Assembly: GCF_006385705.1 (NCBI RefSeq)
Contig: NZ_VFRQ01000006.1
Location: 124,001-188,000, forward strand
From: Pontibacter mangrovi
Lineage (GTDB): Bacteria; Bacteroidota; Bacteroidia; Cytophagales; Hymenobacteraceae
DNA: 64,000 bases
Direction of reading: 5' to 3'
The notes below the pieces were generated by a model that ran no database searches, had not been told where the DNA came from, and saw only the letters and a program-made list of their open reading frames with translations. A program made the translations under genes and the position numbers. Of the stretch, positions 1 through 8,244 are shown piece by piece; positions within the stretch are counted from its first letter, which is position 1, and each line of letters starts with the position of its first letter.

Positions 1-235
1 TTAAAATATTTGCACTCACAATTTGTGTTTTATCCGCCTGCCTTGCCTGCTGCACCCCCTGTTACAAACACCGCAACCGCATCTGTACGTGTTTGCATTT
101 AATTGGGATAACATCAATTTAAAGATATTAGATGGGTACAATTTGTAAAGTATACACCTGCTGCGCCCGAGGTAAAACCTGCTGCTGTGTGGGTAAAAAA
201 GCTTATATTTAAACACACAAGACCATCGTAGCACC

Positions 236-1009
236 ATGAAAAAAACACTTTCATCCTGTTTTAGCCGGGCACTACTGCTGGCGGGCTGCCTGCTGCCGCT
301 GCTTAGCTGCCAAAACTCCTCCGATAAGGCCGACGCTGAGGCAACAGATTCCGTGGCCGCCGAAGAAGAGCCGGACACCCTGGAGCCGCTGACAACCGAA
401 AACGTGGTGGAGAAGCTGGAGGCCTACGGCCAAAGCCACCCCGACAGCCTGGCCGTGATCAGCACCCGCCACGGCGACATAAAAGTGCGCCTGTACAAAG
501 ACACGCCGCTGCACCGGGCCAATTTTGTCCGGCTCACCAAGTATGGCTTTTACAACCAGGGCGAGTTTTACCGGGTGATTAAAGGCTTTGCCATCCAGGG
601 CGGCGACTCCGACGGGCGCACCATGAAACAGGGCGCCTATAAAATTCCGCAGGAGTTTAACCCCAAACACATCCATAAGCGCGGCGCACTGGCCATGGCC
701 CGCTACGGCGACGACCGAAATCCTGAGAAGGAGTCCTCGTCGCATAACTTTTATATTGTGACCGGGGAGCCCGTTAGCAAAGAGCAGCTGCTTGCCTACG
801 AGCAGAAGCATGGCATAGACTATACGCCGGAGCAGGAACAGGCCTACCTGACCCTTGGCGGAGAGCCCGGCCTGGATACGGAGTATACTGTTTTTGGGGA
901 AGTAGTGGAAGGCATGGATGCGGTAGAGAAAATAGAGAAGGAACCCGTAGATGGCTCTGACTGGCCGCGCCAGGTAGTGCCCCATACTATAAAAACCGTG
1001 ACCGAGTAA
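236..1009 (+). CDS. secreted/lipoprotein cyclophilin-type peptidyl-prolyl isomerase
   Basis: Cis-trans isomerisation of prolyl bonds in exported proteins, probably in the periplasm. The 257-residue product begins with a Lys-rich signal peptide and two possible lipobox cysteines (C18, C25), followed by an acidic linker to about residue 65. The cyclophilin fold then covers most of the rest: the core FYRVIKGFAIQGGD, the downstream HNFYIVTGEP and the C-terminal VFGEVVEGMDAVEKI are all recognisable. The ATG sits directly before the signal peptide, so the start is secure. The gene is convergent with the M13 peptidase gene, and a shared hairpin lies between them. A general periplasmic folding role is family knowledge; no specific client is indicated. 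Confidence 0.92.
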   Translation: MKKTLSSCFSRALLLAGCLLPLLSCQNSSDKADAEATDSVAAEEEPDTLEPLTTENVVEKLEAYGQSHPDSLAVISTRHGDIKVRLYKDTPLHRANFVRLTKYGFYNQGEFYRVIKGFAIQGGDSDGRTMKQGAYKIPQEFNPKHIHKRGALAMARYGDDRNPEKESSSHNFYIVTGEPVSKEQLLAYEQKHGIDYTPEQEQAYLTLGGEPGLDTEYTVFGEVVEGMDAVEKIEKEPVDGSDWPRQVVPHTIKTVTE

Positions 1010-1028
1010 TTTATACTTGCGCCAAATA

Positions 1029-1060
1029 AAAAAGGAGCTGCCCCAAAGCAGCTCCTTTTT
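1029..1060. terminator. bidirectional intrinsic terminator
   Basis: A perfect 13-bp inverted repeat (AAAAAGGAGCTGC with its complement) and a 6-nt loop, flanked by A and T runs on the two sides, separates the convergent cyclophilin and M13 peptidase genes. It can terminate both. Confidence 0.85.
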
Positions 1061-1079
1061 AGTGGTGTACTTCTTACGT

Positions 1080-3149
1080 TTACCAGATCTTGATGCGTTC
1101 CTCGCCGTTGCGCACCATGGCATCAGACTCCTTGCAGCCAAAAGCCTCGTAGAACTGCGGCATGTTCGCCACCGGCCCGTTGGTACGGAAGCGGCCTGGT
1201 GAGTGCGGGTCTGTCAGGATCTGCTGGTTCTGCGCCTCGTCGCGCATGTTCACGCGCCAGATCTGTGCCCAGGCCAGGAAGAAACGCTGCTCCGGCGTCA
1301 GGCCGTCTATCTTGCCCGGGTTCTTTTTCTCCAGCGCCTTCTGCAGCGCAGTGTAGGCGATGTTCAGGCCTCCGATGTCAGCAATGTTCTCGCCCAGCGT
1401 CAGTTTGCCGTTTACATGCAGGTTGTCCAGCACCGTGTACTGATCGTACTGGTTCGCCACGGCCTCGGCGCGGGCGTTAAACTTCTCCAGGTCCCCTTCT
1501 GTCCACCAGTCTTTCAGGTTTCCTTCAAAGTCATACTTGGCCCCCTGGTCGTCGAAACCGTGCGTCAGCTCGTGGCCGATCACGGCGCCCATGCCCCCGT
1601 AGTTTACCGCGTCATCCGCGTTCGGGTCGAAGAACGGCGGCTGCAGGATACCTGCCGGGAACACGATCTCGTTCATCGTAGGGTTGTAGTAGGCGTTCAC
1701 CGTCGGCGGCGACATGAACCACTCCTGGCGGTCAACCGGCTGGCCTATTTTACCGATGTTATCCTCAAACTCGAATTGGCTGGCGCGCATCACATTCGCG
1801 GCATAAGAGTCGCGGTTGATGTCCAGGCCTTTGTAATCCTCCCACTTATCCGGGTATCCGATCTTCACGGCAAAGGACTCGAGCTTTTGCAGGGCGCGCT
1901 CCTTTGTCTCCTCTCCCATCCAGTCCAGGTCGCGCACGTGCTCCTTAAACGATTCCTGCAGGTTGGTTACCATGTCCAGCGCTTTCTGCTTGGCCTCCGG
2001 CGAGAAGGTCTTCTCTACGTACAGCTGGCCCAGCGCCTCGCCCAGGGCCCCGTCGGTGGCACGCAGCACGCGTTTCCAGCGAGGCTGCATCTCCTTGGCT
2101 CCGCTCAGCACTTTGCCGTAAAAGTTGAAGTTCTCCTGCACGAAGTCCTGGCTCAGGTAGGGCGCCATGGTGCGGGCCAGGTGCCACTGGGTATAGGTTT
2201 TCCAGTCCTCCAGCGATACGTTTTTCAGCATGCCGTTCAGTTCCTTAAAGAAGGCGGGCTGGCCCACGATCACTTCTTTGGCAGCCGTGGCCCCCATGCC
2301 GTTGAGCAGCAGGTCCACCTTCAGGTCCGGGTTTTGGCTGGTAAACTCCCGGATGGTCATTTTATTGTAGTTGGCGTAAGGGTCGCGCAGCTCCACGCGG
2401 GGCTTGGAAGCCTGCGCCAGCTTTGTCTCGATGCGCATCACGGTCTGCGCCTTTTTCTGTGCCGCAGCCGCGTCGTCGCCCATCAGTTGGAACATGTTCT
2501 GCAGGTGCTTGGCATACTCGGTGCGGATGGTTTTGGAGCGCTCGTCGTCCTTCAGGTAATAGTCGCGGTCCGGCAGGCTCAATCCGCCTTGCCCGGCCTG
2601 CAGGGCATACTGCGTGCTCACCTTGTCATCCTGCGACACATACATGCTAAAAAAGCCGCTGACGCCTTTGGTTTTCAGGTCGGCCACGGTCTTCACGAGC
2701 TCATCAGTGCTCTTAGCCGCCTTTATTTTCTCCAGCTCCGGCTTTATAGGCGTCAGGCCGGCGTTGTTGGCTGCCACAGAGTCCATGCCCGAGGCGTAGA
2801 AATCGCCCACCAGTTGTGCGGCAGAGCCTTTGGTGGAGGCGGCGTTGGAGGAGGCCTCAGAGAGAAGCTCGCGCAGCACCGCGTTGTTCTTCTCGGCCAG
2901 CTCGTTAAAAGAGCCCCAGCGGCTCTCGGAGGCAGGAATCGGGTTGTTTTTGACCCAGCCGCCGTTGGCGTACTGGTAAAAATCCTCGCAAGGGCTTACC
3001 GTGGTGTCCATGTTGGCTATGTCCAGGCCGCGGCTCTCCACGGTTTCGGCCGTATCGGTATTCGCCCCCTCGTTGGCAGAGGAGCCGCAGCCCCCCAGCA
3101 ACAGGCCGGTAAGCACTGCCGAAAACGGCAACAAGTATGTTTTTTTCAT
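1080..3149 (-). CDS. M13 family zinc metallopeptidase (neprilysin/PepO-like), lipoprotein
   Basis: Endopeptidase acting on short peptides on the outside of the inner membrane or at the cell surface. The zinc site is complete: HELTH near residue 525 and ENIADIGG (third ligand) near residue 586; the substrate-binding NAYY motif precedes them. The C-terminal RTNGPVANMPQFYEAFGC and the final IKIW are typical of the family. I chose the Met at 3149 because it starts a compact signal peptide ending in LLLGGCGSS, a lipobox; the open frame extends nine codons further upstream. At 689 residues it is normal for M13. Single gene, convergent with the cyclophilin gene. Confidence 0.93.
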   Translation of the reverse strand: MKKTYLLPFSAVLTGLLLGGCGSSANEGANTDTAETVESRGLDIANMDTTVSPCEDFYQYANGGWVKNNPIPASESRWGSFNELAEKNNAVLRELLSEASSNAASTKGSAAQLVGDFYASGMDSVAANNAGLTPIKPELEKIKAAKSTDELVKTVADLKTKGVSGFFSMYVSQDDKVSTQYALQAGQGGLSLPDRDYYLKDDERSKTIRTEYAKHLQNMFQLMGDDAAAAQKKAQTVMRIETKLAQASKPRVELRDPYANYNKMTIREFTSQNPDLKVDLLLNGMGATAAKEVIVGQPAFFKELNGMLKNVSLEDWKTYTQWHLARTMAPYLSQDFVQENFNFYGKVLSGAKEMQPRWKRVLRATDGALGEALGQLYVEKTFSPEAKQKALDMVTNLQESFKEHVRDLDWMGEETKERALQKLESFAVKIGYPDKWEDYKGLDINRDSYAANVMRASQFEFEDNIGKIGQPVDRQEWFMSPPTVNAYYNPTMNEIVFPAGILQPPFFDPNADDAVNYGGMGAVIGHELTHGFDDQGAKYDFEGNLKDWWTEGDLEKFNARAEAVANQYDQYTVLDNLHVNGKLTLGENIADIGGLNIAYTALQKALEKKNPGKIDGLTPEQRFFLAWAQIWRVNMRDEAQNQQILTDPHSPGRFRTNGPVANMPQFYEAFGCKESDAMVRNGEERIKIW

Positions 3150-3396
3150 AAAGTGTATGTAGGTTAGATAATACATTTAAAGTATAAATTGCAAAATCAG
3201 TTACAATAAAACAAGCCTGGGCACTTCGTTTTCAACTTCGCAGCTATCATACGGGAACGTCGGCAAACAGTAGGACATAAGCTTAGGCCAAACCGCCCTC
3301 CCTCCTGCCATCAAGAATTTCCATACGTAAATATGTTTTATACTATATAATTAGTATCTTAAGTACCAGCAAGCACCTCCCTAAACCCCGCAACGC

Positions 3397-4182
3397 ATGA
3401 AAAACGAGCTACTCCTTTTTATAGCCGCCGCTTTTATCTCTGCTTCAGCTTTTGCCCAACGTATGCCTAAGCTGGAAATCGGGTATGGGGAAGTATACAC
3501 CGTAGCAGCGGAAAACACCCTGTATGTAGACACGCTCGTGCTTCGGGATAAGGCCAGCATTAAATTTGCCCCTGCCAAACAAGGTGTGCTGGAAGCGAAA
3601 GTAGCCTATGTAGGCAAGGACTGCACGGTAACGGCAAAGGGAGCAGATGGCGCGGCTGGAAGCCGGAAAAGCGCCGGTGAAAGCGGCGAGGACGGCGGCA
3701 GTTTAAGCGTGGTGATGCATTTCGCGCAACTGGGCAGCCTCACGCTTGACACGCGGGGCGGAAAAGGTGGCAGAGGCGCAGACGGGAAAGACGGCAGGCG
3801 CGGCAAGCGCGACAGCCATGAGAAAGTTGTGAGCCGTGGGGCTAACGGCTAGCCGGTCGCCACCTTAGTGCATCATCCGGGCACGCCGGGCACCAGTGGT
3901 ACTGATGCGACCATGGGCGGCGGAGGCGGTAACGGCGGAAACCTGATGCTCCTTTACAGCACGCAGGGCTTTATTGCCAATATCAACCGCGCTAGCCAGG
4001 TGCACAGTATCAACATACTGCATACCGCCGGAGAAAGTGGCCAGCCGGGCACCCCGGGCAAAGGCGGCTACTTGAGCACGGATGGCACGCTCATCCTGTC
4101 GGAGTTCACCCCCGGCAGAAATGGCAACATACAGCTGAGGAACTTAAATCAGCCACAGTATGGGCAAAGCAACCAGCCCTAA
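3397..4182 (+). pseudogene. secreted Gly-rich collagen-like protein interrupted by one in-frame TAG
   Basis: The first part (3397-3852) encodes a signal peptide (cleavage after SASAFA), a beta-rich stretch and Gly-X-X-rich repeats (GADGAAG, GGKGGRGADGKDG). It ends at a TAG at 3850-3852. The same frame continues without another stop to 4182, again with collagen-like text (HHPGTPGTSGTDA, GGGGGNGG, GQPGTPGKGG). The two parts are therefore one 261-codon gene with a single amber codon inside a Gly-rich loop. This may be a recent nonsense mutation, a sequencing error or, less likely, read-through; a 151-residue truncated secreted product could still be made. No enzymatic domain is recognised. Confidence 0.7.
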
Positions 4183-4331
4183 GGCAAAGGGATTGCGCCC
4201 AGGATTTTCTAGGTTATACTTTATAAGCTTACCCATGTAGGCTTCATCAAGCCATTTATACTTATACCAACGCCAGTAGCTCTTCAGCCATACTTTGCTT
4301 ATCTTTGATGAGGCAAAAGCAGGCCTGATGC

Positions 4332-4760
4332 ATGACAAAAATAGCTGAACTTACATCCTCCACCGGTAAGGTGTACCTTACCATTACCTACGATGAAGCC
4401 AATCACTGGATCTGCAACGAGTGGGAGGGCTATGTGAGCCCTGAGAACGTAAAGCAGGGCTCTTTGGCTGTGCTGGAAGCCTTCCGGAAGTATAAAACCG
4501 CCTACGGCCTGAATGACAACACCAAACTCGTGGGCCGCTGGGACGACTCTGTCAACTGGATTGAGAAAGAATGGATGCCCCAAGCCATTGCAGCCGGCCT
4601 GCGCTACTACGCCCATGTGGCCAACCAGGAGTCGTTTGCCGCCGCCTCTGCCGCCGATATGGAGACCCGTACGCACGGGCTGTTTGAAATGCGCATATTT
4701 GATGACGTTGAAAGTGCCAAAGACTGGCTGAAGGCGTGCCAGAAGCCAGACCAGGGATAG
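4332..4760 (+). CDS. SpoIIAA/STAS-like small protein
   Basis: A 142-residue protein without signal peptide or membrane segment. The pattern VYLTITYDEANHWICNEWEGYVS, then a helix, then a second hydrophobic strand and IAAGLRYYAHV, with a C-terminal IFDDVESAKDWLK, is the layout I associate with Bacteroidota SpoIIAA/STAS-like proteins, which often respond to stress; the function of this subgroup is not established. A TATCTTTG sequence at 4300-4307 fits the Bacteroidota -7 element and would give a leader of roughly 18 nt, but no matching -33 TTG is seen. It stands alone upstream of a ferredoxin gene. Confidence 0.55.
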   Translation: MTKIAELTSSTGKVYLTITYDEANHWICNEWEGYVSPENVKQGSLAVLEAFRKYKTAYGLNDNTKLVGRWDDSVNWIEKEWMPQAIAAGLRYYAHVANQESFAAASAADMETRTHGLFEMRIFDDVESAKDWLKACQKPDQG

Positions 4761-4879
4761 GATATTTTCTGATTCAGAGGCTGGCGATACTCCCGCTTCC
4801 CCACAGACCATCAAAACGACCTTCGAAACTAATCGGCCATACTTCAGCTTATAGAGGCCGCATTCCCGTATTCTTACCC

Positions 4880-5173
4880 ATGAGCAAAAGTTTTAATACA
4901 CCAGATAAAGTGATTTATGTGTGCACGGGCAGCAAGTGCAAAAAGAAAGGCGGCAAGGACCTGAGCAAGCTCTTCAGGGGGATGATAAAGGACTTGGGCC
5001 TGAAGGGGCAGGTGGAGGTAATAAAAACCGACTGCACCGACCGCTGCGACTACGCCCCCGTTACCTGCATGCAACCCGACAACGCCTGGATGCCCTACAC
5101 GGATGAACGGAAGGCGAAAGAAGCTTTCCAGGAGCACATCCTTAATAACACACCTAAACAGGAAAACCCATAA
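4880..5173 (+). CDS. thioredoxin-like (2Fe-2S) ferredoxin
   Basis: Cytosolic electron carrier or iron-sulfur protein of 97 residues. The cysteine pattern CTGSKC near the N-terminus and CTDRCDYAP about 35 residues later, followed by VTCMQPDNAWMPY, matches the thioredoxin-like [2Fe-2S] ferredoxin family. I chose the ATG at 4880 rather than an upstream in-frame Met at 4736, because the upstream 48 codons overlap the preceding gene and read as non-protein sequence. It sits next to a ferritin gene on the opposite strand, with which it shares a terminator hairpin; the pairing with iron storage is suggestive only. Confidence 0.82.
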   Translation: MSKSFNTPDKVIYVCTGSKCKKKGGKDLSKLFRGMIKDLGLKGQVEVIKTDCTDRCDYAPVTCMQPDNAWMPYTDERKAKEAFQEHILNNTPKQENP

Positions 5174-5179
5174 AAAAAG

Positions 5180-5215
5180 CATCGCGGCCCCGGAAATACG
5201 CCTGGGACCGCGATG
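5180..5215. terminator. bidirectional terminator hairpin between ferredoxin and ferritin genes
   Basis: A 12-bp stem with one mismatch (CATCGCGGCCCC against GGGACCGCGATG) with an A run on the left and T-rich sequence on the right. It separates the convergent ferredoxin and ferritin genes. Confidence 0.75.
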
Positions 5216-5244
5216 TTTATATTTATCTATACTTTAGAGGCAGC

Positions 5245-5781
5245 TTAGTCCTCGTAGGTATCTTCATAGGTGATCTTCGGCACGCGCTTGTCTATCTCGT
5301 ACTGGCCGGTACCTTCCTCGCCGATCACCTCGAACAGCTCCAGCGCACGGCGGGCCACATACTCTTCCTCGATCTGCTCTGTCAGGAACCACTGCAGGAA
5401 CGTAAAAGTCACGTAGTCTTTCTCTTTCTGGCATTTGTCGGCCATGCGGTTAAACGACTGCGTAACCGAGATTTCCTGCTGCAGGGCCTGCTCAAACACG
5501 TTTCGGAAAGAGTCAAACTCCACCTGTATGTTGGTCACGCTCGGTGAGACGGCGCGGCCGCCCATATCAGAAACATACTTAAACAGGCGCAGCATGTGCT
5601 CCCGCTCCTCGTCCGCCTGCTTTTTAAAGTAGCCGGCGCTGCAGTCAAAGCCGTTGCGGTCGCACCAGCTGCTCATGGCCAAATACATCGCCGAGGCCTC
5701 TGCCTCCATTTTTATCTGATCGTTCAGTATCTGCTCTATCGTTTCGCTTAGCGATGTTCTAAGTCTTAGTAAGTCTTTCAT
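5245..5781 (-). CDS. non-heme ferritin (FtnA-type)
   Basis: Iron storage: oxidises Fe(II) at a di-iron centre and stores it as ferrihydrite inside a 24-subunit shell in the cytosol. The 178-residue protein shows the ferritin helix pattern: IEQILNDQIKMEAEASAMYLAMSSWCDRNGF, then FKKQADEEREHMLRLFKYV (second Glu/His metal-ligand cluster) and TEQIEEEYVARRALELFEVI. Length is normal for the family. It has no partner in an operon; its neighbours are a [2Fe-2S] ferredoxin and, upstream, two genes that share a Fur-like operator, which suggests an iron-responsive neighbourhood. No such operator is seen directly in front of the ferritin gene itself. Confidence 0.9.
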   Translation of the reverse strand: MKDLLRLRTSLSETIEQILNDQIKMEAEASAMYLAMSSWCDRNGFDCSAGYFKKQADEEREHMLRLFKYVSDMGGRAVSPSVTNIQVEFDSFRNVFEQALQQEISVTQSFNRMADKCQKEKDYVTFTFLQWFLTEQIEEEYVARRALELFEVIGEEGTGQYEIDKRVPKITYEDTYED

Positions 5782-5908
5782 AATTTCGGGCGTTTAGTAG
5801 ATTTGGCTTAAGGTGATGGTTTTCACCTCCTCTTTCATACCTGAATATAGTTGCTTTGGTTGTGCTTTTGCAACAGCGCCCGCAAATTCGGAAGAAGTCT
5901 AAATTAAA

Positions 5909-5936
5909 AAAGCACCGCCTTTTGGGGCCGTGCTTT
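5909..5936 (-). terminator. terminator of the DUF6686-like gene
   Basis: AAAGCAC pairs with GTGCTTT and continues with a few G-C pairs around a TTTT loop. On the minus strand the stem is followed by a T-rich run, as expected for termination of the gene ending at 5964. Confidence 0.6.
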
Positions 5937-5963
5937 CCATACTGTTATGATAGGCTAAATTCT

Positions 5964-6317
5964 CTATACCAGCGTGCCGCTCAGGCACTCGTGCAGCATG
6001 CGGTTGAGCTCCAGCACAAATTTGGTTCCGGCCAACAGTTCCTGCAGCGCATGCAGCTCGGTCAGCGTCAGCACAAAGCAGCGGTCGCAGCCGCACACGG
6101 TGATGATGCTGAAGTCGGAGGAGCGGTCGGGGTTGCTGGCCATCGCGTCCAGGTCTATACTATCCACCGCGCGCTTCAGGCGCAGAAAAGCATCAAGTTT
6201 CAGCACTGTCAGCTCGCCAGCAAAGTTTAGCATCAGGCGGTTATGGCGGTCGCACTGGTAAACGGTTCCTGCCTCAGAAGTATAAATTTCGGGTAATGGC
6301 GTGGCTGTATGCATCAT
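5964..6317 (-). CDS. conserved Bacteroidota protein, probably DUF6686
   Basis: A 117-residue cytosolic protein with a cysteine-containing segment CDRHNRLMLNFAGELTVLKLDAFLRLKRAVDSI and a later CGCDRCFVLTLTELHALQELL. The short N-terminal Cys strand followed by a beta strand and helix is how I recognise the DUF6686 group; this is recall, not proof. The function is unknown. A second Met one codon later could also serve as start. The gene is divergent from a cupin gene and the 116-bp gap between them carries Fur-like palindromes, so both are candidates for iron- or peroxide-dependent control. Confidence 0.55.
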   Translation of the reverse strand: MMHTATPLPEIYTSEAGTVYQCDRHNRLMLNFAGELTVLKLDAFLRLKRAVDSIDLDAMASNPDRSSDFSIITVCGCDRCFVLTLTELHALQELLAGTKFVLELNRMLHECLSGTLV

Positions 6318-6359
6318 GTGGTGTAACTTAGCTAACCGGCTCTGCGATTGTACTGCAAA

Positions 6360-6423
6360 TCTAAATACTATTTAGAACCAGTCCAAATAAAACGCAGTGT
6401 TATTTAGAATAAGTTCAGATAAA
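6360..6423. promoter_or_regulatory. Fur-like operator: 17-bp perfect palindrome plus two 23-bp direct repeats
   Basis: TCTAAATACTATTTAGA at 6360-6376 is a perfect 8-1-8 inverted repeat, the architecture of Fur/PerR boxes. It overlaps the first of two 23-bp direct repeats (6369-6391 and 6401-6423) that agree at 19 of 23 positions and start 32 bp apart, about three helical turns. The block lies between the divergent DUF6686-like and cupin genes and ends 11 bp before the cupin ATG, where a repressor could block both promoters. Assignment to Fur rather than another regulator is inference. Confidence 0.55.
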
Positions 6424-6433
6424 GTGTAAAAGC

Positions 6434-6808
6434 ATGAAAGATCATCTGGAAAAAGTAAACCTGGCCGAGAAGTTCAGCCAGTTCTCCGACCACTGGAACC
6501 CGCGCATCGTAGGCGAGCTGAACGGACAGCAGGTGAAGATCGCTAAGTTTATAGGCCCTTTTGAGTGGCACCACCACGAGCACGAGGATGAGTTTTTCCT
6601 GGTGATAAAAGGCGAGTTCGAGATGCACCTGCGCGACAAGGTAGTAACGCTGAAGCCGGGCGAATTCATGGTTGTGCCGCGCGGCGTGGAGCACAAGCCC
6701 GTGGCCCATCAGGAGGCGGAGGTGCTCATGTTTGAGCCGGCCAGCACCGTAAACACCGGTAACCTGGAAGGCAGCGAGCGGACGCGAAAGGACCTGGAGC
6801 GGTTGTAG
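6434..6808 (+). CDS. cupin-domain protein
   Basis: A single-domain cupin of 124 residues. The metal-binding motif 1 is intact (WHHHEHEDEFFLVIKGEFEM, with three His and one Glu ligand candidates) and motif 2 reads PGEFMVVPRGVEHKPVA. Such small cupins bind a divalent metal and act as isomerases, dioxygenases or sensors; the substrate cannot be told from sequence. The ATG follows the Fur-like operator block by 11 bp, so metal-responsive regulation is plausible. It is the only gene of its transcription unit; a REP-like palindrome cluster follows. Confidence 0.8.
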   Translation: MKDHLEKVNLAEKFSQFSDHWNPRIVGELNGQQVKIAKFIGPFEWHHHEHEDEFFLVIKGEFEMHLRDKVVTLKPGEFMVVPRGVEHKPVAHQEAEVLMFEPASTVNTGNLEGSERTRKDLERL

Positions 6809-6867
6809 TTTGGTTGCTAGTTGCTGGTTTATACTTTGCTGCGTCCAACCTCCGCTTCTCCTCTGCT

Positions 6868-7017
6868 CTTTCGGATTTGCAATCCGAAAGCATATTATTT
6901 ATTATTAAGATTTGTAATCCGATTTTATACTTTGCCAGCTGTGGGGCTGTGGCCAAAAAGGTAGAAGTCAGATTGTAAATCCTCGTATTATGTGCTTCGG
7001 GATTGCAAATCCCGAAG
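6868..7017. repeat. REP/REPIN-like pair of inverted palindromes
   Basis: Two hairpins, each with a perfect 10-bp stem and 3-nt loop, lie at 6868-6890 (arm CTTTCGGATT) and 6995-7017 (arm CTTCGGGATT). The second resembles the reverse complement of the first. Between them, two degenerate copies (GATTTGTAATCC at 6910-6921 and GATTGTAAATCC at 6971-6982) are placed symmetrically. This is the organisation of REPIN elements, which are usually mobilised by a RAYT transposase encoded elsewhere; no transposase is in this window. Confidence 0.6.
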
Positions 7018-7054
7018 AGCAACTGGAATAGGGGTGGTTGATATTCCACAACAC

Positions 7055-8095
7055 CTAAAACCCCTTCACCTTATGGGCTTTGGCAAGTATGACTTTGAGG
7101 TTGAGGCGCACGAGGTCGCCCATGTTGCGGCACCTCAGAAAAATGTCTGATTTGTGGTGCTCCGACAGCTCCTGCTTTAGCTGTGCTACCTTTTCCGGCG
7201 TGGAGATGGTGTCCTGGCGCATGCAGTCGATGAGGTCTTTGAGGCGGTAGCGGGCTGATTTGAGGCGGCGGAACATGAGCGTGCGCTCCTCGTTCTGGTA
7301 CTGCTTTACCACATCCGGTTTTAGCAGCTTCAGCACCAGTTCCACAATCATGTTGTTGTCTTTAAAGAACTGCGGCAGGTACATCGTCTTTTTGCCCTCG
7401 TAGGACTGCTGGTCGAAGTCGATGGGGCGCACGCGGTACTGCTCGTCCTCAAAATCCGGCGTTACGTCCACCACATAGTTATAAGAGCGCATATCGCCCA
7501 GCAAACGCACAAAGCAGCGCTCGTTAAACTTCACAAACTCCTTGGCAATCCGCACCTTGTTGGTGGAGGGCCGCGCTATAAAATCCTTGATAAACACGTC
7601 GCCGGGGATGCCCGCGATATGTTCTTCTATCAGCGTGTCGCCGTCTACCAGGTAATTGATGCGGCTCGGCGACAGGATGTGCTCCAGCTCCAGCCCGTAA
7701 ATCCGCGAGGCATCGGCGCGCTTCACATAAAAATAATCGTAGTTGTCGTTGAGCTGGTTCATGATCTGCACCCGGAACGGATTGGAATTGCCAAAGGTGC
7801 AGTAGTCTATCCGGGACACGTACAGGTGCTCCATCACCGACATATCACCGTCCGTTTTCAGCAGGGCATAGATCATCGTCAGCCCCTCGTTCAGCTCCTG
7901 CTGCGTCTGCTGGTCATACATCACCGACTCCCACAGCGTGTCGTGGCCCTGCTTATCGAAGTATGGAAAGGAATCGGAGTAATGCAGCAGCCCCTCGTAC
8001 AGCACCGGCAGCTTCGTTTCTCGGTCGTAGTGGCGCAGGTACTTGCGCAGCCCTTTGCTGATGGGGTAAAACTGCTTCTTTTTAGAGATGTACAC
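7055..8095 (-). CDS. conserved hypothetical protein with kinase-like motifs
   Basis: A 346-residue cytosolic protein that I cannot assign to a named family. The region around residues 205-240 reads FVRLLGDMRSYNYVVDV followed about 20 residues later by VRPIDFDQQSYEG. A Gly-Asp/x5/Asn element followed by Asp-Phe-Asp is reminiscent of the catalytic loop and metal-binding loop of the protein-kinase/aminoglycoside-phosphotransferase/HipA fold, but the usual catalytic Asp spacing is not exact, and no clear Gly-rich loop is seen. The N-terminus (YISKKKQFYPISKGLRKYLRHYDRET) is basic. It is a single gene beside the LytTR two-component operon and on the same strand. Function unknown. Confidence 0.6.
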   Translation of the reverse strand: MYISKKKQFYPISKGLRKYLRHYDRETKLPVLYEGLLHYSDSFPYFDKQGHDTLWESVMYDQQTQQELNEGLTMIYALLKTDGDMSVMEHLYVSRIDYCTFGNSNPFRVQIMNQLNDNYDYFYVKRADASRIYGLELEHILSPSRINYLVDGDTLIEEHIAGIPGDVFIKDFIARPSTNKVRIAKEFVKFNERCFVRLLGDMRSYNYVVDVTPDFEDEQYRVRPIDFDQQSYEGKKTMYLPQFFKDNNMIVELVLKLLKPDVVKQYQNEERTLMFRRLKSARYRLKDLIDCMRQDTISTPEKVAQLKQELSEHHKSDIFLRCRNMGDLVRLNLKVILAKAHKVKGF

Positions 8096-8244
8096 CTTGG
8101 AGTTTAGGAGTTAAAGAGTTTGGGAGTTGGAGAGGTATTCATTTAGAACCAGCCATACTTTAACCTCTTTTATTACCTGCAGATAAGTTACGGGTAAATT
8201 CAGTAAATAGCTATACCTCCTTATAGCCCCACACATTTAACTCT

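Noticed and set aside
272..1141. Minus-strand frame across the cyclophilin gene and the terminator
   Set aside because: It would read through the bidirectional terminator and has no protein-like features.
1203..3167. Long plus-strand open frame (654 codons) opposite the M13 peptidase gene
   Set aside because: It is the complement of a high-GC coding strand, and its translation is rich in His, Val, Leu and Arg without any domain, while the opposite frame gives a complete peptidase.
8141..8152. ATTTAGAACCAG copy resembling the operator repeat at 6.4 kb
   Set aside because: It matches only one half of the repeat and has no palindromic partner; probably chance.
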